Shown here piece after piece: positions 6,522 to 12,573 of a stretch of DNA of 12,634 nucleotides. The stretch comes from Candidatus Pacearchaeota archaeon. Lineage in GTDB: Archaea; Nanobdellota; Nanobdellia; Pacearchaeales; GW2011-AR1. The notes beneath the pieces are model-generated. The model saw only the letters and a program-made list of their open reading frames with translations, was not told the origin of the DNA and searched no databases. The number at the start of each line of letters is the position of its first letter. The stretch's first letter is position 1. A program made the translations under genes and the position numbers. The stretch covers positions 1 through 12,634 of the forward strand of contig JAUYJY010000065.1 of assembly GCA_030699205.1 (NCBI GenBank), written 5' to 3'.

Positions 6522-7352
6522 TTAACTTTTCTTCACTTCTTTTTCAAAAATCCTCTGATAGTCTTCCACTAAAACATTTATCTTATCAATTTTATTATCT
6601 CTCCAATAATTTCCGAATGAAAAATAAAGCTTATTAAGTAGTTCAAATTCCTCACTTAAAGGGGCATATTCAACCTCCTTAATTCCAATTCTTTTAATAA
6701 TTAATTTATATAATTTATATAATTCGTCAGACTGTTTCTCATCCCTATACTCTTCATTTTCAAATAATTTTCTTAGATTTTCAGGAAGAATATAACTAAA
6801 TTCATTCTCAAAGAACAAAACCATTTCATCATTATCTCTAATATACTTCCCGCAATACAAAAGAGCACTTCTAATAAGATATTTCATTACATTATATGGA
6901 TTACTTTTCTTCCGAAGAATTGCAAATGCAAGCTCATTCGCAAGATAATCTTTATCGGGAAGTTTAATATTCTTAAATGGATCCTTGCGCCCATAAAGTT
7001 TAACATGATTATTCATTATTCCAATATAAACTAATGTATCATACTTCAAAGATAGGGGGCTGCTAAAAAATAGAGAAAGATTATATTTCGCTCTCTTTTT
7101 CCTCCCTTGTCTTGGTCCAAAACCACAAGACACATCAAAGTACTTTTCTTCTATTTCCCGCATTATTGCAACAAGTTCATAAAACTTATCAGGCATAAAC
7201 CTTTCATAAACAAAAAGATTCACATCATAATCGTGTGGATTCTCATTAGTTATAGAAGAGCCAAAGATAGTCACAACATCACAAATACCCGACTTAACTA
7301 TATAATGTATTATCTCCTTCAGCTCAGGAAAGGTCTTATAAAACAAATACAT
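6522..7352 (-). CDS. nucleotidyltransferase-domain protein with helical C-terminal region (HEPN-like?)
   Basis: The N-terminal third is a DNA polymerase beta-fold nucleotidyltransferase: IFGSSITNENPHDYDVNLFV gives G31-S32 and the metal-binding D41 and D43. D105 in LKYDTLVYIG may be the third acid. Residues from about 127 to 275 are nearly all predicted helix and rich in Lys, Glu and Tyr. This resembles the four-helix partner (HEPN or kanamycin-nucleotidyltransferase C-terminal type) often fused to, or next to, such domains. No clear RxxxxxH RNase motif is visible in it, so HEPN is only a suggestion. The protein may modify a nucleic acid, a protein or a small molecule. It lies directly upstream of the AbiE pair on the same strand, but has its own TATA-like box and 166 bases separate them. 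It is not a repeat of the AbiEii protein. Confidence 0.7.
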   Translation of the reverse strand: MYLFYKTFPELKEIIHYIVKSGICDVVTIFGSSITNENPHDYDVNLFVYERFMPDKFYELVAIMREIEEKYFDVSCGFGPRQGRKKRAKYNLSLFFSSPLSLKYDTLVYIGIMNNHVKLYGRKDPFKNIKLPDKDYLANELAFAILRKKSNPYNVMKYLIRSALLYCGKYIRDNDEMVLFFENEFSYILPENLRKLFENEEYRDEKQSDELYKLYKLIIKRIGIKEVEYAPLSEEFELLNKLYFSFGNYWRDNKIDKINVLVEDYQRIFEKEVKKS

Positions 7353-7373
7353 AAAAATAAATGACTCGAAGAT

Positions 7374-7380
7374 TATTTAA
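7374..7380 (-). promoter_or_regulatory. TATA-like box of the nucleotidyltransferase gene
   Basis: On the minus strand the box reads aattaaata and is centred 25 bases before the ATG at 7352, so the mRNA is probably leaderless. Confidence 0.5.
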
Positions 7381-7382
7381 TT

Positions 7383-7408
7383 CTATTTACCCTTACCTAT
7401 TTACCCTT
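7383..7408 (-). repeat. 14-bp tandem duplication spanning the metallophosphoesterase stop codon
   Basis: CTATTTACCCTT occurs at 7383-7394 and again at 7397-7408, a period of 14 bases. On the coding strand this is AAGGGTAAATAG twice. The first copy encodes Lys-Gly-Lys-stop of the metallophosphoesterase and the second lies after the stop in another frame. It looks like a small recent slippage duplication with no effect on the protein. Confidence 0.6.
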
Positions 7409-8317
7409 CCCATAAAACCTCAACTTCTTAATCTTCCCCTCAACCAATTCAACAACCACTGCCTTCCCTCTTCCAAACCCCACATTTACTAAAATTGTAT
7501 TTCCTATTTTATCTTTCCCAAAATGCTCATGCATATGCCCACCAATGCAAAACAACGGCTTTTGTTTCTTGCAAAACAGACGAGCAATAGTGGAGCCAAA
7601 ATGCTTTCCATTATTCTTGGATTTTTTATTCTTCAAAATATCAATCTTAGTTCCATATGGAACATTATGTGTGAGAAAAATAGTCGGCAATTTTTTATTT
7701 CTTTTTTCATAAGTTTTTCCCAATTTACTAACAATTTTCCAATAACTTTTTTTTAATTTCTCAAACTCTGGTTTTGTATAATCTCTCTTCCTTCTCCTTC
7801 TAATTTCTTCGGGTGCACTTGACAAGCCATACCCAATAAAATTAAATCCCATAAACTCATTCAACTTATACTGACAATCAACTAAATTCTTCACGCCATT
7901 CACTAATTTTTTATTCAATTCATCCCCGAGCCAGAAATCATAAAAGCCCTTCAAATAACTATAACTATTTTTATCCATATCTTTTATTCTCGTCTTCCCA
8001 TAACTCTGATCCCAATTCCCAGGAACAAAAAATATCGGCTTTCCGAATTTATCCAAATACTTCAACAGCTCATTCCCCCTCTCCAAAGATTCTCTTTCAA
8101 GTTTCTTCAAACCATTCTTCCCAATCTTTCTCTCAAAATACACATCATCAGTCAAAACTTCTTCAGGATGCTTCTCAATATACCTCATCCATTCTTTTGT
8201 GAGTTTCCTTATTCCCTTATCAGAACAAATATCTCCAATGCAAACAATCGCATCAAAATCCTCTTTAGGAATCATCGGTTTCTTACCATGTAAATCAGGG
8301 ATGCATAATAACTTCAT
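7397..8317 (-). CDS. calcineurin-like metallophosphoesterase
   Basis: The 306 residues hold the full set of metallophosphoesterase motifs. These are IPDLHG (D8, H10), CIGDICSD (D29), VPGNWD (N101, D103, with Trp where many members have His), FLTHNVPYG (H217) and CIGGHMHEH (H261, H263). These residues bind two metal ions for phosphoester hydrolysis. Substrates in the superfamily range from proteins to nucleotides and cyclic dinucleotides, and the sequence does not choose among them. Compared with a minimal domain of about 200 residues there is a long charged insertion near residues 33-95 and another at 104-205. These form a large Lys/Arg-rich region that could shape the active site or bind nucleic acid. 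There is no signal peptide, so it should be cytoplasmic. A TATA-like box 26 bases before the ATG suggests its own leaderless transcript. Confidence 0.82.
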   Translation of the reverse strand: MKLLCIPDLHGKKPMIPKEDFDAIVCIGDICSDKGIRKLTKEWMRYIEKHPEEVLTDDVYFERKIGKNGLKKLERESLERGNELLKYLDKFGKPIFFVPGNWDQSYGKTRIKDMDKNSYSYLKGFYDFWLGDELNKKLVNGVKNLVDCQYKLNEFMGFNFIGYGLSSAPEEIRRRRKRDYTKPEFEKLKKSYWKIVSKLGKTYEKRNKKLPTIFLTHNVPYGTKIDILKNKKSKNNGKHFGSTIARLFCKKQKPLFCIGGHMHEHFGKDKIGNTILVNVGFGRGKAVVVELVEGKIKKLRFYGKGK

Positions 8318-8337
8318 TTTCTAAAAAACAAATCATA

Positions 8338-8346
8338 TTATTTAAA
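8338..8346 (-). promoter_or_regulatory. TATA-like box of the metallophosphoesterase gene
   Basis: The minus strand reads tttaaataa, with the core at 8340-8346 centred 26 bases before the ATG at 8317. It overlaps the gap to the stop of the preceding hypothetical gene. This implies a leaderless mRNA. Confidence 0.55.
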
Positions 8347-8347
8347 A

Positions 8348-8977
8348 CTAATCACGCAGTTGAGCATGATTATTAACAATCTGCCCTGCCTTCCTTATTT
8401 CATCAGCATAAATTCCATCAACGTCGGAAACTTCAAGCTTATCCGAATAATACTCCAATGTCCTGACAACATCTTCTTCTGTAACTTCCTCACTATTTTC
8501 CCAAATCCTTGAATTATATGCTTCTCTAAAATAATTTAATGACCATAAAAAATTATCAGTCCTCATTCCCCCCCTCTTCGCTAATGCATCAATAAGTTCC
8601 CGCCTAACTCCCGGAATAATTCTCTCATCAGCGTCCCTATCAAGAAACCCTTTCTCACCAGCATAATCCCTAACCTCACTCTTATAAACAACTTCTGCCT
8701 CTTCCAAAGCAATATGATGTTGAGCCAACGCCCTTAAATAATTAGCACCTTTAATGGACTTAGACCCGGGAAATACCTCCCCATCATAAACACTGTCCAA
8801 TCCATTTTTCCTCAAGACATTAGAAACTTCAAGATACCTTTGAGATTGTCTCAACTTCTTGGAAACTCTTACCGCAGAACTCCTATATTCCCCACCTTCA
8901 CTCTCATCCATCAAACTATTTAATTTAGAATGTCCTCTCCTTCCAAAAACTTCTTTCAATCTTGAAAACAAACCCAT
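8348..8977 (-). CDS. hypothetical protein, 209 aa, soluble, mostly helical
   Basis: I do not recognise this protein. It begins with a short amphipathic basic helix, MGLFSRLKEVFGRRG, followed by a polar stretch rich in Ser and Glu. The rest, from about residue 35, looks almost wholly helical and highly charged: RVSKKLRQSQRYLEVSNVL, ALAQHHIALEEAEVVYKSEV, and SEEVTEEDVVRTLEYYSDKL. There are no membrane helices, cysteine pairs or evident catalytic motifs. The N-terminal amphipathic helix might touch a membrane or a partner. It lies between AsnRS and the metallophosphoesterase on the same strand, with its own TATA-like box 26 bases before the ATG, so co-location need not mean shared function. Codon use looks like its neighbours, which argues that it is a genuine resident gene. 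Confidence 0.65.
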   Translation of the reverse strand: MGLFSRLKEVFGRRGHSKLNSLMDESEGGEYRSSAVRVSKKLRQSQRYLEVSNVLRKNGLDSVYDGEVFPGSKSIKGANYLRALAQHHIALEEAEVVYKSEVRDYAGEKGFLDRDADERIIPGVRRELIDALAKRGGMRTDNFLWSLNYFREAYNSRIWENSEEVTEEDVVRTLEYYSDKLEVSDVDGIYADEIRKAGQIVNNHAQLRD

Positions 8978-8997
8978 AAAAATTCTCTCAAAAGGAA

Positions 8998-9006
8998 TTA
9001 TTTAAA
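8998..9006 (-). promoter_or_regulatory. TATA-like box of the 209-aa hypothetical gene
   Basis: The minus strand reads aggtttaaataa, with the core at 9000-9006 centred 26 bases before the ATG at 8977. It starts inside the 31-base gap after the AsnRS stop, so the hypothetical gene can be transcribed alone. Confidence 0.55.
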
Positions 9007-9008
9007 CC

Positions 9009-10319
9009 TTATGGTTTCATCCGAGTCATTGTCCTAGGAAAAGCAATCGCATCCCTCACACTATCCAATCCGCAAATCCATCTAATTACTCGTTCAGGTC
9101 CCATTCCAAAACCAGCATGAGGAATAGCCCCGTACTTATTTATTTCAAGATAATAATCATAATCTTCTAATTTCTCTCCTTTCGCTTTCAAAGATTTTTT
9201 CAATTCTTCTATGTCTATATCTCTTTCGCTTCCACCCATTAATTCTCCCGTGCCTTCGGGACCCAACATATCAAAACACCTGGCAGTTTTAGGATTTTTT
9301 TTATCGGAAGGTTTGTAAAAAGCCATTACTTCCTTAGGATAATGAGTTACAAAAACAGGAACATCATATAACTCCATTAACTTTTCTTCTTCAACAGTCC
9401 TTAAATCCTTCCCCCAAGAAATTTTCATTTTTTTCTTATCTTTCAAAATCTTCAAAGCATCATCATAGGTAATTCTTGGAAATTTCTTCTTCAAGACAGG
9501 CTCCAGTTTCTTCAAATCTCTTCCAAGAATTTCCAGCTCTTTTTTATTTTTCTTCAAAACTTCAGAAACAATATACTTCACAACCCCTTCTGCATAATCC
9601 ATTAATTTATCTAAATCACACCAAGAAACTTCCATCTCAGCCATCCAAAACTCAGATAAATGTCTTGATGTCTTAGACTTCTCCGCCCTGAATGTAGGTC
9701 CTATCCCATAAATTTTTTCCAAACCATACATTGCGGCCTCAGCATACAACTGCCAGGTCTGTGCTAAATACATCTTCTTTCCATAATAATCCAACTCAAA
9801 CATTGTAGGTCCTTCCTCCGCACCTCCCGGAATAATCACAGGAGTTTGAAATTCTATAAATCCAAAATTATCAAAATATTCCCTGAACGCATGCATTACT
9901 GTACTTCTAACTTTCATAATCGCAGTCATCTTCCTGCTTCTAATCCATAAATGCCTTCTATCTCCGAGCAATTCCTCATTCAAATCTTTATTAATCGGAA
10001 AACTATCGCTCAATCCAACAATCTCAAATTCATCTGCATTTATTTCATATCCCGTCGGAGCTCTTGCATCTTTTTTAATCGTTCCAGAAATCTTCAAACT
10101 CGCTTCTACTTGTAACTTATCTATATCTTCCCATTGCTTCTCAAACTTTTCCCTCTCAAAAACAACCTGAATTATATCAGAACTATCACGTAAAACAATA
10201 AACTTTAATTTATTTGAACCTCTTTCTCTATGAACCCATCCTCGCACAACTACTTTTCCCTTTCCAACATCACTGCATTGTTTAATTGCTTCTTCAATTG
10301 ATATGAATTTTTCTTTCAT
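9009..10319 (-). CDS. asnS: asparaginyl-tRNA synthetase
   Basis: The enzyme joins asparagine to tRNA-Asn in the cytoplasm, using ATP. The 436 residues match the length of archaeal AsnRS. The N-terminal OB-fold anticodon-binding domain is at about 18-105 (VVVRGWVHRER and FIVLRDSSDIIQVVF). The class II core follows. Motif 1 is near 149-160. Motif 2 has FRAEKSKTSRHLSEFW (from F210, with R211, E213, R219, H220, E223). The Asn-specific region reads PKEVMAFYKP. Motif 3 is GFGMGPERVIRW (403-414), and the protein ends near PRTMTR. The segment between motifs 2 and 3 and the PKEVMAFY signature separate it from AspRS and from the shorter AsnRS-like asparagine synthetase, which lacks the OB fold. It lies 55 bases after aspS, with its own TATA-like box 26 bases before the ATG, so it is probably transcribed separately. 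Confidence 0.93.
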   Translation of the reverse strand: MKEKFISIEEAIKQCSDVGKGKVVVRGWVHRERGSNKLKFIVLRDSSDIIQVVFEREKFEKQWEDIDKLQVEASLKISGTIKKDARAPTGYEINADEFEIVGLSDSFPINKDLNEELLGDRRHLWIRSRKMTAIMKVRSTVMHAFREYFDNFGFIEFQTPVIIPGGAEEGPTMFELDYYGKKMYLAQTWQLYAEAAMYGLEKIYGIGPTFRAEKSKTSRHLSEFWMAEMEVSWCDLDKLMDYAEGVVKYIVSEVLKKNKKELEILGRDLKKLEPVLKKKFPRITYDDALKILKDKKKMKISWGKDLRTVEEEKLMELYDVPVFVTHYPKEVMAFYKPSDKKNPKTARCFDMLGPEGTGELMGGSERDIDIEELKKSLKAKGEKLEDYDYYLEINKYGAIPHAGFGMGPERVIRWICGLDSVRDAIAFPRTMTRMKP

Positions 10320-10341
10320 ATTATTGTATAATAGCTCCTTG

Positions 10342-10348
10342 ATTTAAA
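10342..10348 (-). promoter_or_regulatory. TATA-like box of asnS
   Basis: The minus strand reads cctttaaatc, with the core centred 26 bases before the ATG at 10319, which predicts a leaderless transcript. AAGGAG lies just after the box but 15 bases before the ATG, too far for a good Shine-Dalgarno site and probably not transcribed in full. Confidence 0.6.
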
Positions 10349-10353
10349 GGTTT

Positions 10354-10370
10354 CTAATAAAAAATAGAAA
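10354..10370 (-). terminator. T-rich terminator after aspS
   Basis: On the minus strand tttctattttttatt begins four bases after the aspS stop. It is followed at once by the asnS TATA box. This is a compact terminator-promoter joint between the two synthetase genes. Confidence 0.45.
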
Positions 10371-10374
10371 TTGA

Positions 10375-11655
10375 TTAAGGTGTCAGCCTCTTCCTATCTC
10401 TGGGAAACAAAGTCCCCTCTCTAATATTACTCAATTTACAAACTGCATACGTCAATCTCTCAAGTCCAATACTCCATCCTGCATGCATTGGAGCACCAAA
10501 ACGAAAAGCATCAACATACCATTCAAAATCTTTTGTTTTTAATTTTTTATCCTTCAACTGCTTTATCAAAACATCTGCCTTATGAACTCTCTGACCTCCA
10601 GAACTAATCTCAACCCCACCATACAAAGCATCAAAACCGCCAGAAATATTATTTTTTGAATCCTTCGGCCAAATATAAAATGGCTTCATATCAATCGGCC
10701 ATTCATATGTAAACACAATGTGGTCTTTAAATAAATCACAAAGTTTTCTTTCCGCCTCGGGTTCAAAATCATCTCCAGCATTCATCTTAAAACCATTTTT
10801 ATTCAACACTTCAATAGCTTCAACATAAGTCAAATACTTTGCTTTGGGAATCTTTAAGTCCAACTCTAAAATATCTAATTCTTTCTTATTCCTTTCCAAA
10901 ACTTTCTTCACAATATATTGCACAACTTCTTCAATATATTTCATTACATCCATATCATCAGCAAATGCAACTTCAATATCCATCTGCCTAATTTCATTAA
11001 TATGTTTAGTAGTGTCATGCTTCTCGGCTCTCCAAATAGTATTCGTAGAAAAAACTTTTTCAAGAGAAATAGCCATTAACTGCTTATACAACTGAGGACT
11101 TTGAGCAAGATAAGCCTTCTTCTCAAAATATTTTATCTCAAATAAATCTGTTCCCCCCTCAGTAGAAGTCCCTATTATCCCGGGGGGCTGTATTTCAATA
11201 AATTCTTTCTCATAAAAAAATTCCCTAAATGAATTAATTATAGTGCTTTGTATTTTAAAAATTGCAGAAATTTCAGGCTTCCTCACATCCAAAGACCTAT
11301 TATCTAATCTAATATCCAATCCCGCCTTCCCTTCTTTCTCATTAACTTGTATCGGCAAAGCCTCCGCCTTATTCAAAACTTCCAAATCCAAAACTTCAAC
11401 TTCCAAATCTTTCAAGGCAAATTCAGCCTTAACATTAGCCTTCTTAACCTTCCCTTTAATACTTACCACACTCTCCAAAGTCAATCCAGAAATTTTCGCA
11501 AACAAATCTGGATTTATAACAACACACTGAACCATCCCAGACATATCTCTCAAAACCAAAAACTTCAGCTTCGCAAGTTCCCTAATTTCATAAATCCACC
11601 CTTCAAGAAAAACTTCAACCCCTGCCTTCAAATCAGCAATATAAGTTCTTTTCAT
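10375..11655 (-). CDS. aspS: aspartyl-tRNA synthetase, archaeal type
   Basis: The enzyme joins aspartate to tRNA-Asp. Its 426 residues match the archaeal/eukaryotic AspRS type, which lacks the bacterial insertion domain. The OB-fold anticodon-binding domain is at about 13-90 (FLEGWIYEIRE, FLVLRDMSGMVQCVV). The catalytic core begins near FKIQSTIINSFREFF. It includes TEGGTDLFEIKYFEKKAYLA and AQSPQLYKQ (184-192), motif 2 WRAEKHDTTKHINE (208-221), GGVEISSGGQRVH, and motif 3 GWSIGLERL (393-401), and it ends FPRDRKRLTP. In motif 2 the usual RHLNE reads KHINE and the usual Phe before RAE is Trp. Residue Y22 stands at the place that influences tRNA-Asp versus tRNA-Asn choice in archaeal AspRS. A dedicated AsnRS next door would fit a discriminating enzyme. 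The ATG at 11655 has a TATA-like box 25 bases upstream. Confidence 0.93.
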   Translation of the reverse strand: MKRTYIADLKAGVEVFLEGWIYEIRELAKLKFLVLRDMSGMVQCVVINPDLFAKISGLTLESVVSIKGKVKKANVKAEFALKDLEVEVLDLEVLNKAEALPIQVNEKEGKAGLDIRLDNRSLDVRKPEISAIFKIQSTIINSFREFFYEKEFIEIQPPGIIGTSTEGGTDLFEIKYFEKKAYLAQSPQLYKQLMAISLEKVFSTNTIWRAEKHDTTKHINEIRQMDIEVAFADDMDVMKYIEEVVQYIVKKVLERNKKELDILELDLKIPKAKYLTYVEAIEVLNKNGFKMNAGDDFEPEAERKLCDLFKDHIVFTYEWPIDMKPFYIWPKDSKNNISGGFDALYGGVEISSGGQRVHKADVLIKQLKDKKLKTKDFEWYVDAFRFGAPMHAGWSIGLERLTYAVCKLSNIREGTLFPRDRKRLTP

Positions 11656-11672
11656 TTATCAGCAAAAACAAC

Positions 11673-11683
11673 TATATTTTTAA
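11673..11683 (-). promoter_or_regulatory. TATA-like box of aspS
   Basis: The minus strand reads gggttaaaaatata. The ttaaaaa core is centred 25 bases before the ATG at 11655, with a purine-rich BRE-like stretch before it. This predicts a leaderless mRNA. Confidence 0.55.
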
Positions 11684-11715
11684 CCCTTTCCCCAATACAG
11701 ATTATTCAACTTAAG

Positions 11716-11754
11716 GTAAACGCATTTAATTTCCGTATATTTTTATGCGTTTAC
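11716..11754. promoter_or_regulatory. 10-bp perfect inverted repeat upstream of aspS
   Basis: GTAAACGCAT (11716-11725) and ATGCGTTTAC (11745-11754) are exact reverse complements separated by 19 AT-rich bases. The element sits about 60-100 bases before the aspS start and after the vapC terminator. It may be an operator or a stem-loop. Its ATGCGT core recalls the hexamer repeated in the vapB promoter, so a shared DNA-binding protein is possible but unproven. Confidence 0.5.
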
Positions 11755-11805
11755 TATACGTCAAGAATCCTTATAGATTTTTATCTGCATCTGCAACAAT
11801 GATTA

Positions 11806-11826
11806 AAACTTACAACAAAAATAAAG
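11806..11826 (-). terminator. T-rich tract after vapC
   Basis: Immediately after the vapC stop the minus strand reads ctttatttttgttgtaagttt, a T-rich tract of the archaeal terminator type. No strong hairpin is involved. Confidence 0.4.
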
Positions 11827-12216
11827 TTACCAAAATTCAACTTCTGAATTCGTATTCCCAAAATCATTATCTCTGGTTACAAGAGTTTGCCCATGTGCCT
11901 TAGCAATTGACCCAATTAATAAATCAAAATCTTTTATTTCTTTCTTATTATCTTTTATTTTTTTATAACTCTTTCCAAATTCTTCACAACTCGCAACATC
12001 CAATTCAGATAATCCAAATAATTTGATAAGAGAATTTATTTCTTGTATCTTTCTCTCCCTATGGACATGCCCATAAGCTCCCCGATAGAGCTCACATAAA
12101 GTTATGGGATTAATAAAAAACTCAACTCCTTGATTCATTAAATCACTTATTCTTTTTCCCAATAATTCATCTCCTCTTAATACATCAATTATAATGCTGC
12201 TATCTACGCAATACAT
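11827..12216 (-). CDS. vapC: VapC-type PIN-domain ribonuclease toxin
   Basis: The 129 residues form a complete PIN domain. The four acidic residues expected for the Mg2+-dependent active site are present: D5 in MYCVDSSIIIDVLRG, E42 in LCELYRG, D98 in DFDLLIGSIA and D116 in VTRDNDF. VapC toxins cut tRNA or rRNA when free of their antitoxin; the target here is unknown. I chose the ATG at 12216, which overlaps the vapB stop in TGATG and puts the first Asp at residue 5, as is usual. A GTG three bases earlier would add one Met. Stop-start overlap with vapB indicates one mRNA and coupled translation. A T-rich tract ends the unit. Confidence 0.92.
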   Translation of the reverse strand: MYCVDSSIIIDVLRGDELLGKRISDLMNQGVEFFINPITLCELYRGAYGHVHRERKIQEINSLIKLFGLSELDVASCEEFGKSYKKIKDNKKEIKDFDLLIGSIAKAHGQTLVTRDNDFGNTNSEVEFW

Positions 12217-12449
12217 CACTGCCCCACCTCTTTCATCTTAGATTTATTGCGACTTCTCCTAATTTCTTTTTTGAAATTATTCCAGTATTCCTTATCTTCT
12301 GCCCAAATCCCCACAAACTCATTTAACCTTTTTCTTTTCAGTTTTTTATTTTCAATAAGTGCTACGACGACTTCAGAAAAAGATCTTCCCATTTTCAAGA
12401 CCTTCAATTTTCTATATGCTTCGTCAGACAATGATATCACTTTTACCAT
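12216..12449 (-). CDS. vapB: VapB-type antitoxin (DUF217 family)
   Basis: The 77 residues match the archaeal VapB/DUF217 antitoxin family. The opening MVKVISLSDEAYRKLKVLK and the next SFSEVVVALIEN give a short DNA-binding ribbon-helix-type N terminus. The later FVGIWAEDKEYWNNFKKEI is the conserved acidic/aromatic stretch that occludes the VapC groove. The tail, rich in Lys, Arg and Ser, is typical of a flexible end. It binds and silences the downstream VapC and, with it, usually represses its own promoter. I chose the ATG at 12449 over a GTG at 12509 in the same frame. The longer form would translate through the TATA box and the hexamer repeats into an improbable ICVCVCVC run. The ATG lies 25 bases after the TATA centre, so the mRNA is probably leaderless. 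Confidence 0.88.
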   Translation of the reverse strand: MVKVISLSDEAYRKLKVLKMGRSFSEVVVALIENKKLKRKRLNEFVGIWAEDKEYWNNFKKEIRRSRNKSKMKEVGQ

Positions 12450-12473
12450 GCATACGCATACGCATACGCATAT
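12450..12473 (-). repeat. four tandem hexamers (GCATAC)3-GCATAT in the vapB promoter
   Basis: On the plus strand the units are GCATAC at 12450-12455, 12456-12461 and 12462-12467, then GCATAT at 12468-12473. The array fills exactly the space between the TATA box and the vapB ATG. Units of six can be lost or gained by slippage, which would change the promoter-to-start distance. The array may also be the VapBC operator. Confidence 0.85.
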
Positions 12474-12478
12474 ATAAA
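12471..12478 (-). promoter_or_regulatory. TATA box of the vapBC operon
   Basis: The minus strand reads ggtttatatatg. The box TTTATATA is the clearest TATA element of the window and is centred 25 bases before the vapB ATG. It merges into the last hexamer of the repeat array. Confidence 0.65.
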
Positions 12479-12554
12479 CCTTTTGGAATTTAAAACTTGA
12501 CTTCGCCACTTTCTTCTAGCTCTCGCTAATTTCATCACTCAAACACTTTTGACA

Positions 12555-12573
12555 GTTGGCTTTTTTAGCCAAC
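12555..12573. terminator. 7-bp hairpin overlapping the stop codon of the partial gene
   Basis: GTTGGCT (12555-12561) and AGCCAAC (12567-12573) form a perfect 7-bp stem with a 5-base loop. In the minus-strand mRNA the UAA stop of the partial gene lies at the loop. No T tract follows on either strand, so it is not a classic intrinsic terminator. It may still mark or protect the 3' end. The assignment as a terminator is weak. Confidence 0.3.

Noticed and set aside
11347..11802. 151-residue plus-strand frame antisense to aspS
   Set aside because: Its composition (Phe, Asn, Gln and Leu rich, low complexity) is that of an antisense shadow of AT-rich coding sequence. The minus-strand aspS is certain.
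11745..11910. Plus-strand frame starting ATGCGTTTACTATACG that runs into vapC antisense
   Set aside because: Its start lies in the inverted repeat, it has no ribosome binding site, and most of it is antisense to the well-supported vapC.
12217..12219. GTG start of vapC three bases before the chosen ATG
   Set aside because: It cannot be excluded, but the ATG overlaps the vapB stop in TGATG and gives the usual N-terminal spacing to the first active-site Asp.
12450..12509. Longer VapB starting at the GTG at 12509 (20 extra residues)
   Set aside because: The extension would translate the TATA box and the hexamer array into ICVCVCVC. The ATG at 12449 begins exactly at the conserved family start and fits the TATA distance.
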